Shown in pieces: positions 1 to 9,662 of a DNA stretch of 64,000 bases; positions within the stretch are counted from its first letter, which is position 1; each line of letters opens with the position of its first letter. Below the pieces are notes generated by a model, which did not search any database, was not told the DNA's origin, and saw only the letters and a list, made by a program, of their open reading frames with translations. The stretch is from Callorhinus ursinus (lineage: Eukaryota > Chordata > Mammalia > Carnivora > Otariidae). The stretch lies in assembly GCF_003265705.1 (NCBI RefSeq), contig NW_020312966.1, positions 23,995,012 to 24,059,011 on the forward strand, in the 5' to 3' direction. A program made the position numbers and the translations under genes.

Positions 1-1520
1 AGCTGTGGGGAAGGAAACCGGATTGCCAAATATGCAGTGGGTTGAGACTATGGACAGAGGGAGGCAAGGAGGATTCAAGAGGTCGGGGAGGCCCCAGGGA
101 GAAACAGCACGGTGGGGGTGATAAGGGACCCTCCAAGGACCCACTGCAGCTAAACGGGGAAGGAACCAAGGAGGTGGGAAACACAGAGAAAGAAGGGAAG
201 TCCTCCAGTGTGGTGTAGGATGGGTGGGAATAGGAGGACTGAGTTTATTTCAGAAAGGAGGAAGGGTAAGACTGCCAGGGAGCCAGGAGGGAAGAGGCTG
301 CAGAGATCTTGGGAACTAGGGGTCAGGGTAATTTCAAGACTGATTAGGAAGTCAATGGCCGCGAGGGTCAGGGAGGGCAGAGGGACCTGGGGGAAGGAGA
401 GAAAGTCTGTTAGAAAGATTATGAGTTTATAGAAGTCAGTAAGAAATCGGTGAGAGGCCCCAAGCAGTCCTAACACCCCGTGACTATGACTATGGAAGCT
501 TAAGCACTCATAAGAATAAAGAATTCAGGGCTGCCCGGAGCAGTTTACGTCACCTTTGTGTGACCTCAAGAAGCTCCTTCCTGAGTCATTTTCTGTGATT
601 GCACTGCCGTTTCCAGTGTTCTGGAATTCCATCCCACAAGCTGACGGCCATTTATATATTCCGACGCCAGGAGGAGTCTCTGCTAGGAAGATTTTTAGTA
701 CAAAATCAACTATTCTCTGTTCCATGTGAAGGATCTAAGTGGTCTGCAAAAGGCAACTGGCTAAAAGCTTTGCAGAAGAATATTCTGCTAAGCAAGATTA
801 ACCGAGACCTCTGCGCATGCTAGACCCACAGAAAGAAGGGAACTTTGGAAGTAAAGATACGAGTCACTCGGAAGCTTGGTAGCCAGCATGCGCTGAACGG
901 CTCAACAGTGGCCTCAGCATGCAGGCTCCTTGCTTCTGCTCTGCCAGGCCTATGCTGGTGGATTCATGAACTCAAAATGGTTCCCGTGGCTCCCAGCCTC
1001 TCAGCTACATTCAAAGGCAGAAAACAGCATAAAAGCCTTTGTCCTCCTGGGACTCCTCTCATCAGGGGAAAACATGTTATTTCCCAGTCGCCCTGCAGTG
1101 GTGTCCCCTCAAATCCACTTGCCATGCAAACAGATCACAGGCCTGGCTCCTCTTAGGTGTAAGGGAGGCTGACAAAAGGCTTGGCTGCTAGTGACTTATC
1201 CCGGGGGGGGGGGTTTACCCCCCAAACAAAAGCAGGGGGGTAGCTGTAGGGTAGGTAACAGTGTCTGTCACAGTGAAGTTAACCCATGCACATAAACATT
1301 TGGTCTTAATTCTGCATCACATTTTGTATCATGTTTTCTGGGTTTTTGATTTTGTTTTTTATGATTTTTTAAATCTTTCCCTCCATGGACTCTATTTTCT
1401 TGTATGGGTGTGACTATAGTGTATATGGGTGTTTTTCCTAATAAAGTATAAGGAAATACCCATCTGTATTTTTGTTCTAGTTGATACCTTTATAAATATA
1501 AATTCATATATTACATGTAA
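1..1520. other. Intergenic sequence, no gene recognised
   Basis: Purine-rich at 1-470, then mixed sequence. Short frames only, none resembling a known protein. A G11-TTTA-C6 inverted tract lies at 1203-1223. Confidence 0.6.
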
Positions 1521-1534
1521 TCCTCTATTTCTTT

Positions 1535-1719
1535 TTTTTTTAAGATTTTATTTATTTGAGAGAAAGAGAGCGAGACAGAGCATGATCGGGGCAGAGGGAG
1601 AGGGAGAAGCAGACTCCCCACTGAGCAGGGAGCCCGACATGGGGCTCAATCCCAAGACCCTGCAATCATGACCTGAGCCGAAGGCAGACACTTAACCGAC
1701 TGAGCCACCCAGGTGCCCC
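1535..1719 (-). mobile_element. can-SINE, long form, antisense
   Basis: A poly-T/AAGATTTTATTTATTT start and an end in GCCACCCAGGTGCCCC show an antisense tRNA-derived SINE. Target-site duplication TCCTCTATTTCTTT at 1521-1534 and 1720-1733. Confidence 0.95.
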
Positions 1720-2312
1720 TCCTCTATTTCTTTAGACAGGACCAATGACTCCTTACTACGAGAACTGGTGAAATTAGTTTATTAACACTTTTCTCTCCTC
1801 CTGCTCTTTTTAGTATTTATCTTTACATTTTTAACTACACTTATTCTATAACACTTGATTTATCAGTTTTAAATGATCTATGATTATCACTGGCTATTAA
1901 GAATGATTGAATCAGCACAACTTAAATGACCTTCCTCTTTCTGTCACTTTTCCTCTCCCTACTATTGTTCACTATGTACTTTCTGTCTAGTCAAATGGGA
2001 ATTGGTAAAAGGCACTTGGAACTTCCAGTGACGTACAAGGGAGATTTTCTTGCTTGGGAGATTGGTAAGATGGCTTTTCACTTTGATACGGAACTAGATA
2101 CATGGCCTCGTTGTGAAGGAAGGACCGGCTTCCTGCTCAAGGTTATCCTGCTGAGATGTACAAGTACTGGCATCTTATAATCAGTAGTGTGTGGAACTAA
2201 ATATTAAGGCAAGTCTAGTAGCAGAGTCTAATATCCAGCACCTCGTACTCAGCATCCATCAAAGGACTTAATCTGTATGAATGTGCAGTTCCCCTCAGGT
2301 CTGTGTTTTTAA

Positions 2313-2432
2313 GCAGGCTCTGCACCCAGTGTGGAGCCCAACATGGGGCTTGAACTCACCACCCTGAGATCAAGACCTGAGCTGAGATCAAGAGTTGGAT
2401 GCTCAACCAGCTGAGCCACCCCAGCGCCCCTG
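2313..2432 (-). mobile_element. can-SINE, short form, antisense
   Basis: The tRNA-like head only, without the CT-rich body. Duplication AGGTCTGTGTTTTTAA at 2297-2312 and 2433-2448. Confidence 0.92.
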
Positions 2433-2523
2433 AGGTCTGTGTTTTTAAACACAGACTTTCTTCTGAATGTCACTAGTAGTTTGGGACCTAAGGCTGTCCA
2501 ACCCCAGAAAGCCGTGCAAAAGC

Positions 2524-2659
2524 AGGGGGAATGGCACACAGAGGGAGAAGCAGACTCCCCACTGAGCAGGGAGCCCGATTCGGGACTCGATCCAGGACCC
2601 TGGGATCATGACCTGAGCCAAAGGCAGACGCTTAACCAACTGAGCCACCCAGGCGCCCC
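2524..2659 (-). mobile_element. can-SINE, long form, antisense, 5'-shortened
   Basis: Starts in GAGGGAGAAGCAGACTCCCC and ends GCCACCCAGGCGCCCC; the poly-T tail end is missing. Confidence 0.88.
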
Positions 2660-4089
2660 TGTGCTAGACTTTTGATAATCAAATCAAAGTAAATTATTAC
2701 AACAGTGCTACCATTTTATAACAATAGGTTAATAATTAGTTTAGTCTTCAGTTAGACTAAAAGTATATTATAATCCTAGGATATATATCTTTTTAAACTA
2801 TTCCTTCCCCTTAATTGTTTTAGTGAATTCAAAAGAAAGCAGCCCTGTCAAGATTATTTTATTACTAAAAAGGTCTGAATGGGATCCTTCAGCTAGATAT
2901 TTGAGAGTATTCAATATGTAACAGGGAATGGAAAATTAAAAAGGCAACTGTCTTATTTTAAAAAGCCAACCAAGACCAAAACCAACGGATTTGTGACTTC
3001 CTATTAACAACAGCTGTTTTACTTCTGTTAAATCTGTATCGGCCACAGTTTTACCATATTTGGGAAATAACAGAAAATTAAAAAGGAAACTATCTTGCTT
3101 TTTAAGCTAGTTCCTTTCTTTAAACTTGTCTTTTCCAATAATAAACACATATGGCTTATTAAGGGTCATCTTATATGCTAATTTATTTTCTGCATTTTGT
3201 TGATTTAAACATCCAAATTTCTTACTCCACTTAAATAAAATAAAACACCCCCACTCAAGGACTCAGCTAGCCTCCTCTCTTGTTCCTTATCTGATGCATC
3301 AGCGCTGCTGCATACTGCCCTCTCCCCCACTCTCAAGGTCCACCTCACCTCTGCCCAGGCTTACTTCTCAGCGCAACTGAAAGCATAACTCCTCAACAGC
3401 AAAGAATTTCTGAAGGGAACGTTCACCTCTCATTCAAGGTAATAGAGGGAGTTAGTTGAACAAGCTTTTCCCTTTTGATGCTAAGAGGATTAGATGTAGT
3501 CCTTTCCAGCGAAACAGATTCATTAGCTCTGTGAAGCATTAAGACCAGAAATCCATGTGTACTGAGTGTATTTAACCTGTTAATGGGGATTTGTAACCAT
3601 CAACTTTAAATTATCTGCGGGGGCGGGGGGGAGACAGAACTTTATCATGGACAAGTGACACCCTGCAACTTTATAATCGAGAAAGATGATATTTATTCTG
3701 CTTTAATCTCCACCAAATCTTTCCCCTACACCTCTAACATTGCAAAATCATTTCTGCTTTTTACCTGCATTCCTTCCTCTGAGTAGTTCCGGGTATAGTT
3801 TCTCAGTAAACATGCAAAGGCCCGAAGACATAGGACTGGAGGGGTCAAAAGGAAGGAGCAGTGACTAAGTAGTTCATGAGCCAGACATTCTCATGGGTTC
3901 TCCCACAGAAAATAATTTCTCTCCATCTTCTGGTGCCTAATAGGCCTTTCATAGGAGACAAAACGTCCCGGTTCTTAATTTGAGATAAAGGATGGAGCTG
4001 CGGCCATTTAGAACACCCATGTTCAAGGGCAAAGCAGAAAGGGGAGTTGGTGAAGGGTTCTGAGCAGGGACCCCGAAAAAGCAACAGAA
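2660..4089. other. Intergenic sequence, nothing recognised
   Basis: AT-rich, no long frame and no repeat landmark that I could name. Confidence 0.5.
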
Positions 4090-4265
4090 GGAGCAAAGTG
4101 TCATGAACACTTTCACATGGTCAGTTAAAAAAAGTATCTGCAGAGAGATAAACATGGCAAGATGTTCACAGTTGTTGAATCTAGGTGACAGCAACGGGCA
4201 CACAGGCCTTCACAGTACTATTCTTTCAATCTTCAGGTACATACAAAATTTTTCAAAATAGAGAG
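4090..4265 (+). mobile_element. Old L1 3'-end fragment
   Basis: 'TGTTGAATCTAGGTGACAGC', 'CAGTACTATTCTTTCAATCTT' and 'AAATTTTTCAAAATAGAG' have the order of an L1M 3' end. Diverged. Confidence 0.4.
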
Positions 4266-4329
4266 GATGTGAGAAATCTGTGGATAGACCATATATGTCT
4301 GACATTTTTCTTTTAAAAATACTGGGAGA

Positions 4330-4495
4330 GGGGCACCTGGATGGCTCAGTCGGTTCAGCGTCCAACTTGATTTTGCCTCAGGTCACGATCTCAGGGACGT
4401 GGGAGCAAGCTCCACATTGAGCTCCTCACGGGGGTGGAGTCTGCTTATGATTCTCTGCCTCTGCCCCTCCCCCTCTCTAAATAAATGAATAAATA
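4330..4495 (+). mobile_element. can-SINE, long form, sense
   Basis: Head GGGCACCTGGATGGCTCAG, tail (AATA)n. Duplication AATACTGGGAGA (4318-4329) and AATATTGGGAGA (4496-4507). Confidence 0.92.
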
Positions 4496-4728
4496 AATAT
4501 TGGGAGATATCCAAATATGATGGGAACATAAAATCACAACTGAAAAATTATGATTAAATGTTCATAGTCATACTTGAGGGAACGCAGATCATAGATCTTT
4601 TTTTCCAGTTTCTTAGACACTTTTTTTGGCAAGAGAAAAAGGTCATAATGTTTTCATGCAATACATACTTGGTTCTTTAAGTAACAACTGTGACAAATAG
4701 CAGAAAGAATTAAAGAATGCTACACTTT

Positions 4729-4920
4729 TTAAAAAAATTTTATTTATTTTTTTGACAGAGAGAGACACAGCGAGAGAGGGAACACAAGCAGGGGAAGTGG
4801 GAGAGGGAGAAGCAGACTCCCTGCTGAGCAGGGAGCCTGATGCAGGGCTCAATCCCAGAACCCTGGGACCATGACCTGAGCCGAAGGCAGATCCTTAACC
4901 ACTGAGCCACCAGGTGCCCC
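4729..4920 (-). mobile_element. can-SINE, long form, antisense
   Basis: Duplication AAGAATGCTACACTTT at 4713-4728 and 4921-4936, a perfect 16-base match. Confidence 0.96.
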
Positions 4921-5302
4921 AAGAATGCTACACTTTAATCCATTCGAAACACCATAATTAAAGAAATGTCTATAACACTTTCTGAACTACTGTAGTAGCC
5001 ATTACTGAGAGGCAGGCCTTCGGTGGGCATGAGAATGTAGATTTACAGAACTACTCAATGTTACACAATTTCTATATTGTACCTTGACTTAAATCCAAGA
5101 GCAAAAATTAACACTCTCCCCTATTTTTGGTAAAAAATGCATGTAACCTTAAATATCCTTTCCCTCTGGATTTTACCTAGGAATAGTCTAATTTTTTTTT
5201 TTTTTAGCCTTTCTAATTTTTTATCTAAGAAAAGGCAGGCTTGGCACTTTTATACTTACATCGTAAGTGTTAATATTTCTTAGGATTGCAGGACGATTCA
5301 TA

Positions 5303-5492
5303 TATTTTTTTAAAGATTTTATTTATTTATTTGACAGACAGAGAGCACAAGCAGGGGGAGGGACAGAGGGAGAGGGAGAAGCAGGCTCCCCACTGAGCAG
5401 GGTCCCTGATGCGGGGCTCGATCCCAGGACCCTGGGATCATGACCTGAGCTGAAGGCAGATGCTTAACCACTGAGCCACCCAGACGCCCCCA
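5303..5492 (-). mobile_element. can-SINE, long form, antisense
   Basis: Poly-T start, end GCCACCCAGACGCCCC. Short duplication GATTCATA at 5295-5302 and 5493-5500. Confidence 0.93.
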
Positions 5493-5500
5493 GATTCATA

Positions 5501-6604
5501 GTCTTTACAGCTGATCCAGCAAGGGCTGGTGCTCCTGCCATGTCAGCCTCAGATTTCTTCAGGGTATTTTGTGCATGTTACAGTGCATGTAACAACCTCA
5601 CTCATGTCGGTCTCCAATATCGTTCCCCCAGCACCATTTCTGCAAAATACTGTCAACCTTGTCTACGGGGAGAATTAAATCCAGTTCAGACATTGTCAAA
5701 AATACTTGTCACATGTTTCTAAGAATACCTGGCTTAGATCTAAAACACCAACTTCACTCTCTAAAGAATCCACGTGCAAGACAAAATATAATGCTGTGGA
5801 TAATGTCCATGAGTCCGTTTGTTGTCAGATCCTCCAATTAATGACCCTCCTTCTAGGATTAAAAACATTTTCATCTTTCTTGGGTACCAAATGGAAAGTC
5901 TCCCTGATGGTTTGCTGCTGTGGGTCTTCACATTCGGGCAGGTAGTATGTGGAGAGCCGCTACTTTCCATGATTGTTGAAAATGAGGGTCACCCTGATCA
6001 TCACTGGGTGGGGAAGGGCTGACCTGGTGGATGCTGAGGGCCAGGCTGGGGCAGGAGAGAACCCACCTCCCCTGCTGGCGCATCTTGCTACCCATCCTCT
6101 CCCTACTTGAATTTTTTAGTTGTCTGCTTGTTTGTGGTTGCCATTAGTTTTGTTTGTTTACTTATTTTGGAAATTTTCAAAGAAACAGGACAGCAGAGAG
6201 AATGAATGGGTATAGAAGGGAAAAGAATGGGTATCATAAAACATCGCCTACCCCTCAACCACTTTCAGCAATTACCAACATTTCCCAGGCTTGTTCCATG
6301 TGTTCCCCACACTGTTTTTTCTTCTTCTGGTGCATTTTAAAGTAAATCTAGATAGACATCATATCATCTCACTTATAATATAGGAATACTTCCTAAAGAT
6401 AAGGGCTTTTTCTTTTTTCTAAATATGCCAACAGCGTCATCATCACACCTAACAAAATTTATAGTGATTCCTTAATAGCAAATATTTTGAAGTATTAAGT
6501 TTCCAATAATTCTTAATATAAATTTTGTTTGAATTTTCTTATATTCTTAATTGGCCCTCTAAAGATTGGACTAACATGATACTGAAGAAATAAATATCTG
6601 TATT
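5501..6604. other. Intergenic sequence, unassigned
   Basis: A minus-strand frame at 5970-5761 (starts MESSGSPHTTCPNVK) is open for 69 codons but matches no protein I recognise. It is probably chance or very old repeat sequence. Confidence 0.4.
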
Positions 6605-6767
6605 TGCTATGGGCTGAATGTTTGCATCCCCCAAAATTCATGTATTGAAACCTAATCCCCAAAGTGCTGGTATTTGGAGGTGTGGCTTTTGGGAGGTGAT
6701 TAGGTCATGAGGGTGGAGTCCCCATGAATGTGATTAGTGCGCTTTTTCTTTTATAAAAGACCCCAGA

Positions 6768-6856
6768 GGGGCACCTGGCTGGCTCAGTTGGTGCAGTATG
6801 TGACTCTTGATCTTGGGGTCATGTTTGAGCCCCATGTTGGGTATAGAACTTACTTT
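6768..6856 (+). mobile_element. can-SINE, short form, sense, in the split LTR
   Basis: Head GGGGCACCTGGCTGGCTCAG, end GGGTATAGAACTTAC. First of three SINEs that separate the halves of the LTR at 6605. Confidence 0.85.
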
Positions 6857-6881
6857 TTTTTCTTGATATATGAATACTTTT

Positions 6882-7052
6882 AAGATTTTATTTTGAGAGA
6901 AAGAGTGAGCCTGAGAACACAAGCAGAGAGAAGGGCAGAGGCAGAGGCAGAAGCAGACTCCCTGTTGAGCAGGGAGCCCGCCATGGGACTTGATCCCAGG
7001 ACCCAGAGATCATGACCTGAGCCAAAGGCAGACGCCTAATTGACCAAGCCCC
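6882..7052 (-). mobile_element. can-SINE, long form, antisense, nested
   Basis: Flanked by TGAATAC (6871-6877 and 7053-7059). Its tRNA-like head is degraded (GCCTAATTGACCAAGCCCC). It sits between two short SINEs. Confidence 0.85.
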
Positions 7053-7063
7053 TGAATACATTT

Positions 7064-7172
7064 TTTTTTGGTAAAGTATTTATTTGTAATAATCTCCACA
7101 CCCAACATAGGGCCCAAACTAATGATGCCAAGATCAAGAGTCACACGCTCTTCTGAGTCAGCCAGGCGCCCC
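7064..7172 (-). mobile_element. can-SINE, short form, antisense
   Basis: T-rich start, AATCTCCACACCCAACATAGG body, end GCCAGGCGCCCC. Followed by an (ACC)n tract. Confidence 0.82.
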
Positions 7173-7185
7173 AGCTTAATTTACA

Positions 7186-7216
7186 ACCACCACCACCACC
7201 ACCACCACCACCACCA
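7186..7216 (+). repeat. (ACC)10 trinucleotide microsatellite
   Basis: 31 bases of uninterrupted ACC units at the junction of a SINE and the resumed LTR. It generates spurious poly-His and poly-Gly frames that should not be annotated. Confidence 0.97.
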
Positions 7217-7432
7217 GGGGCCCAGAGAACCCCCTTGCCCCTTCCAACACGTGAGGATGCACACAAATTAGGAAGCAGGTTCTCACCAGACACCAGATCT
7301 GCCTGCACCTTCATCTCGGGGTTCCCACCCTCCAAGTCCATGAGAAATAAATTTCTATCTTGTATAAGCCACCCAGTCCATGGTATTGTTATAGCAGTCT
7401 GTATGCTCAGGCCTTTAGGAAACTGAAGTTCA

Positions 7433-7541
7433 TGGGCACCTGGCTGGCTCAGTCCGCAGAGTACGTGACTCTTGATCTCAGGGTTATAAATTTGAGCCCC
7501 ATGTTGGCTCTAGAGATTACTTAAAGAAATCTAATCTTTAA
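7433..7541 (+). mobile_element. can-SINE, short form, sense, with a second SINE in its tail
   Basis: Head GGGCACCTGGCTGGCTCAG and tail TTACTTAAAGAAATCTAATC. The outer duplication GAAACTGAAGTTCA (7419-7432 and 7765-7778) encloses this SINE and the next one. Confidence 0.92.
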
Positions 7542-7764
7542 GGGCGCCCGGGTGGCACAGTCGGTTGAGTGTCCGACTCTTGGTTTCAGCTCATGTCATG
7601 ATTTCAGGGTTGTAGGATTGAGCCCGCATCAGGCTCCACGCTCAGCATGGAGTCGGTTTGGGATTCTCTCCCCCTCTCCCTGCCCCTCCCGCTTGCATGT
7701 GCTCTCTCTCTCTGTGTCAAATAAATAAATAAATCTTTATACATAATCTTTAAAAAAAAAAAAA
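7542..7764 (+). mobile_element. can-SINE, long form, sense, inserted in the previous SINE's tail
   Basis: Head GGGCGCCCGGGTGGCACAG. The inner duplication TAATCTTTAA (7532-7541 and 7744-7753) shows it inserted into the A-rich tail of the short SINE after that SINE had arrived. Confidence 0.9.
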
Positions 7765-8348
7765 GAAACTGAAGTTCAACAGGAAGTGTGATAAAAGATA
7801 ACAGCACTGGTGCTTAGAAAAAAATAAACAAGGGAAAGTTTTAGGTAAAATCTCAAAAAAAAATTTGACTTGACAATATTGCCAAAAGTATGGTAAGACA
7901 AGTATTGTCACTGCTTATTAGCGGGCATGTAAACTGGTCAGCGTACCAGCCAGATGGCATGTTAAAAGGGTAACTGAAGGATTACTCATAGATGTGCTCA
8001 GAGCTGAGCGCACCTACAAGGGTCAGTGAAGCACCAAAGTGGAACAGCTGCAGGAAGCGGTTCGCACGGGCGCTCGCAGAGCCAGGGGAGGGGGCTCTGA
8101 CTGAATCATGGTGGGAAGGGCTAGGGGAGCAAGCCTGGGGCTCCTTCCTCCCACCCTCCCAGCCTGCACCTGCATTTCCCATGGGGAACCTGACTGGAAG
8201 TCGGTGGGTGAAGACACTGTTGATACAGTTTTACAGAGGTCGGCCTCTGAAGGTACAGAGGAGAGTGGAGAGAGGTAGTGTGTATCTATCTGGGGGGGCA
8301 AGCAGATGATCCAACAGGGAGACAAGTTCACACTATCTACCAGTTTTA

Positions 8349-8531
8349 TTTATTTTTGAAGATCCTATTCATTTATTTGACAGAGAGAGAGCACACAAGA
8401 AGGGCAAGTGGGAGACTGAGAAGCGGGCTTCCCCTCAGGGGAGAGCCCAATGTGGGGCTCGATCCCAGGGCCCTGGGATCATGACCTGAGCCGAAGGCAG
8501 ATGCTTAACGACTGAGTCACCCAGGTGCCCC
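8349..8531 (-). mobile_element. can-SINE, long form, antisense
   Basis: Duplication ATCTACCAGTTTTA at 8335-8348 and 8532-8545. Confidence 0.95.
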
Positions 8532-8649
8532 ATCTACCAGTTTTAAATGAACACCTTTGGATCTAGCAATTTGACTTCCAAGAACTCACCTTACAGGAAA
8601 TCTCAAATGTAAATCAAGTCAGAAAATTTAAAAAATAGGTTTATTTTGT

Positions 8650-8860
8650 ATTTGTCGAGAGCTTACTGTCTATGAGGGACCAAGCAAGGCATTTTACACT
8701 TCATCCTCACAAGAACCCTATGAGTTTGGCACGATTACTACTGCCGTTTTACACTTAAGGAGATTACAGTTCCGTAAAGCTAAGACAGGGCCACAGAGTT
8801 AGTCAGTGACAATCCTGGGACTTAACCCCAGTCAGTCTGACCCCAGTGTCCGAGCTCTGA
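8650..8860 (-). mobile_element. MIR element
   Basis: 'GCATTTTACACTTCATCCTCACAAGAACCC', then a TTTTACA/AAGGAGA core, then 'CCACAGAGTTAGTCAGTGAC' and 'CAGTCTGACCCCAG' follow the reverse-complement order of MIR. Confidence 0.8.
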
Positions 8861-8879
8861 GGAAATCCACGCCAGCATT

Positions 8880-9240
8880 GTCTGTAAAAACAAAAGCCTG
8901 AGTACAACCTCGAGACAAGGTAAATCAATTATGCTACATCTACACAATGAAGTGCCATGTAGCTTAAAGAAGAATGGAGTAGGTCTACAGATACTGCTAT
9001 GGAGAGATACACGGTATGTGGGCGGGAAAACAAAGGTACAGCATGTTGTGCCCATTCGTACACAAACACGAAAGGTATGCAAGAAACTGAACAAGGGTTA
9101 TCTTCTGGCTACCAGAACTGGTAATCAAGGGAGAATTTTTCAGTGTGTACCTTTTAGTCCTGTATTTTCATATATATATTATTTTTCAATATATATGCGA
9201 TTCTAATATGTGTTTTTTTTTCAATAAATATGTGACTGAA
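8880..9240 (+). mobile_element. Old L1 3'-end fragment
   Basis: 'CTACATCTACACAATGAAGTG', then 'GTTATCTTCTGGCTACC' and an AT-rich end with 'TGTATTTTCATATAT' fit an L1M 3' end. A similar piece is at about 8550-8640 before the MIR. Both are diverged; boundaries are uncertain. Confidence 0.4.
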
Positions 9241-9329
9241 TAAAAAGTCACACACATCCGCAGGCAAACATACGTAAAGTGTCCAGAACTGAGTAACAGG
9301 TAACATTAATAGAACACTAGTCTAAAGGG

Positions 9330-9556
9330 TTTTTTTTTTTTTTTAAGGTTGTATTTATTTATTTGAAAGAGAGCAGAGCGAGAGAGAAAGAGAGAGCAAG
9401 AGCACGGGGTTGGGGGCGGGGGTGGGCAAGGGCAGAGGGAGAGGGACAAGCAGATTCCCCGTTCAGCAAGGAGCCTGATGCGGGACTCAATCCCAGGACC
9501 CTGAGATCATGACCTGAGCCAAAGACAGATGCTTGACTGAGCCACCCAGGCGCCCC
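9330..9556 (-). mobile_element. can-SINE, long form, antisense
   Basis: Long poly-T start, purine-rich body, end GCCACCCAGGCGCCCC. Directly followed by a short antisense SINE with no visible inner duplication. Confidence 0.92.
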
Positions 9557-9662
9557 TAGATAATTTATTTTTAACTAATCTCTACACCCAACCTGGGGCT
9601 CAAACCCACAACCCAGAGATCAAGAGTCGCATGCTCTACCCACAGAGCCAGCCACGCACTCC
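9557..9662 (-). mobile_element. can-SINE, short form, antisense, adjoining
   Basis: TTTATTTTTAACTAATCTCT then CACCCAACCTGGGGCTC, end AGCCAGCCACGCACTCC. In sense reading, short then long, as at 7433-7764. Confidence 0.88.

Larger units (their letters stand above)
6605..7410 (+). mobile_element. MaLR-type LTR split by SINEs
   Basis: The LTR starts at TGCTATGGGCTGAATG (6605) and its first part ends in CCCCAGAG (6767). The same LTR resumes at GGCCCAGAGAACCCC (about 7217) and ends near 7408 (AGCAGTCTGTATGC). The two parts are collinear with one LTR of about 360 bases as I recall the family. In between are three can-SINEs and an (ACC)n tract. No internal retroviral sequence is seen, so it is a solitary LTR. 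Confidence 0.65.

Noticed and set aside
7068..7271. Poly-histidine and poly-glycine small frames
   Set aside because: Produced by the (ACC)10 microsatellite at 7186-7216.
7433..7764. A novel dimeric SINE family
   Set aside because: The inner duplication TAATCTTTAA shows two successive insertions at this locus; kept only as a question for 9330-9662.
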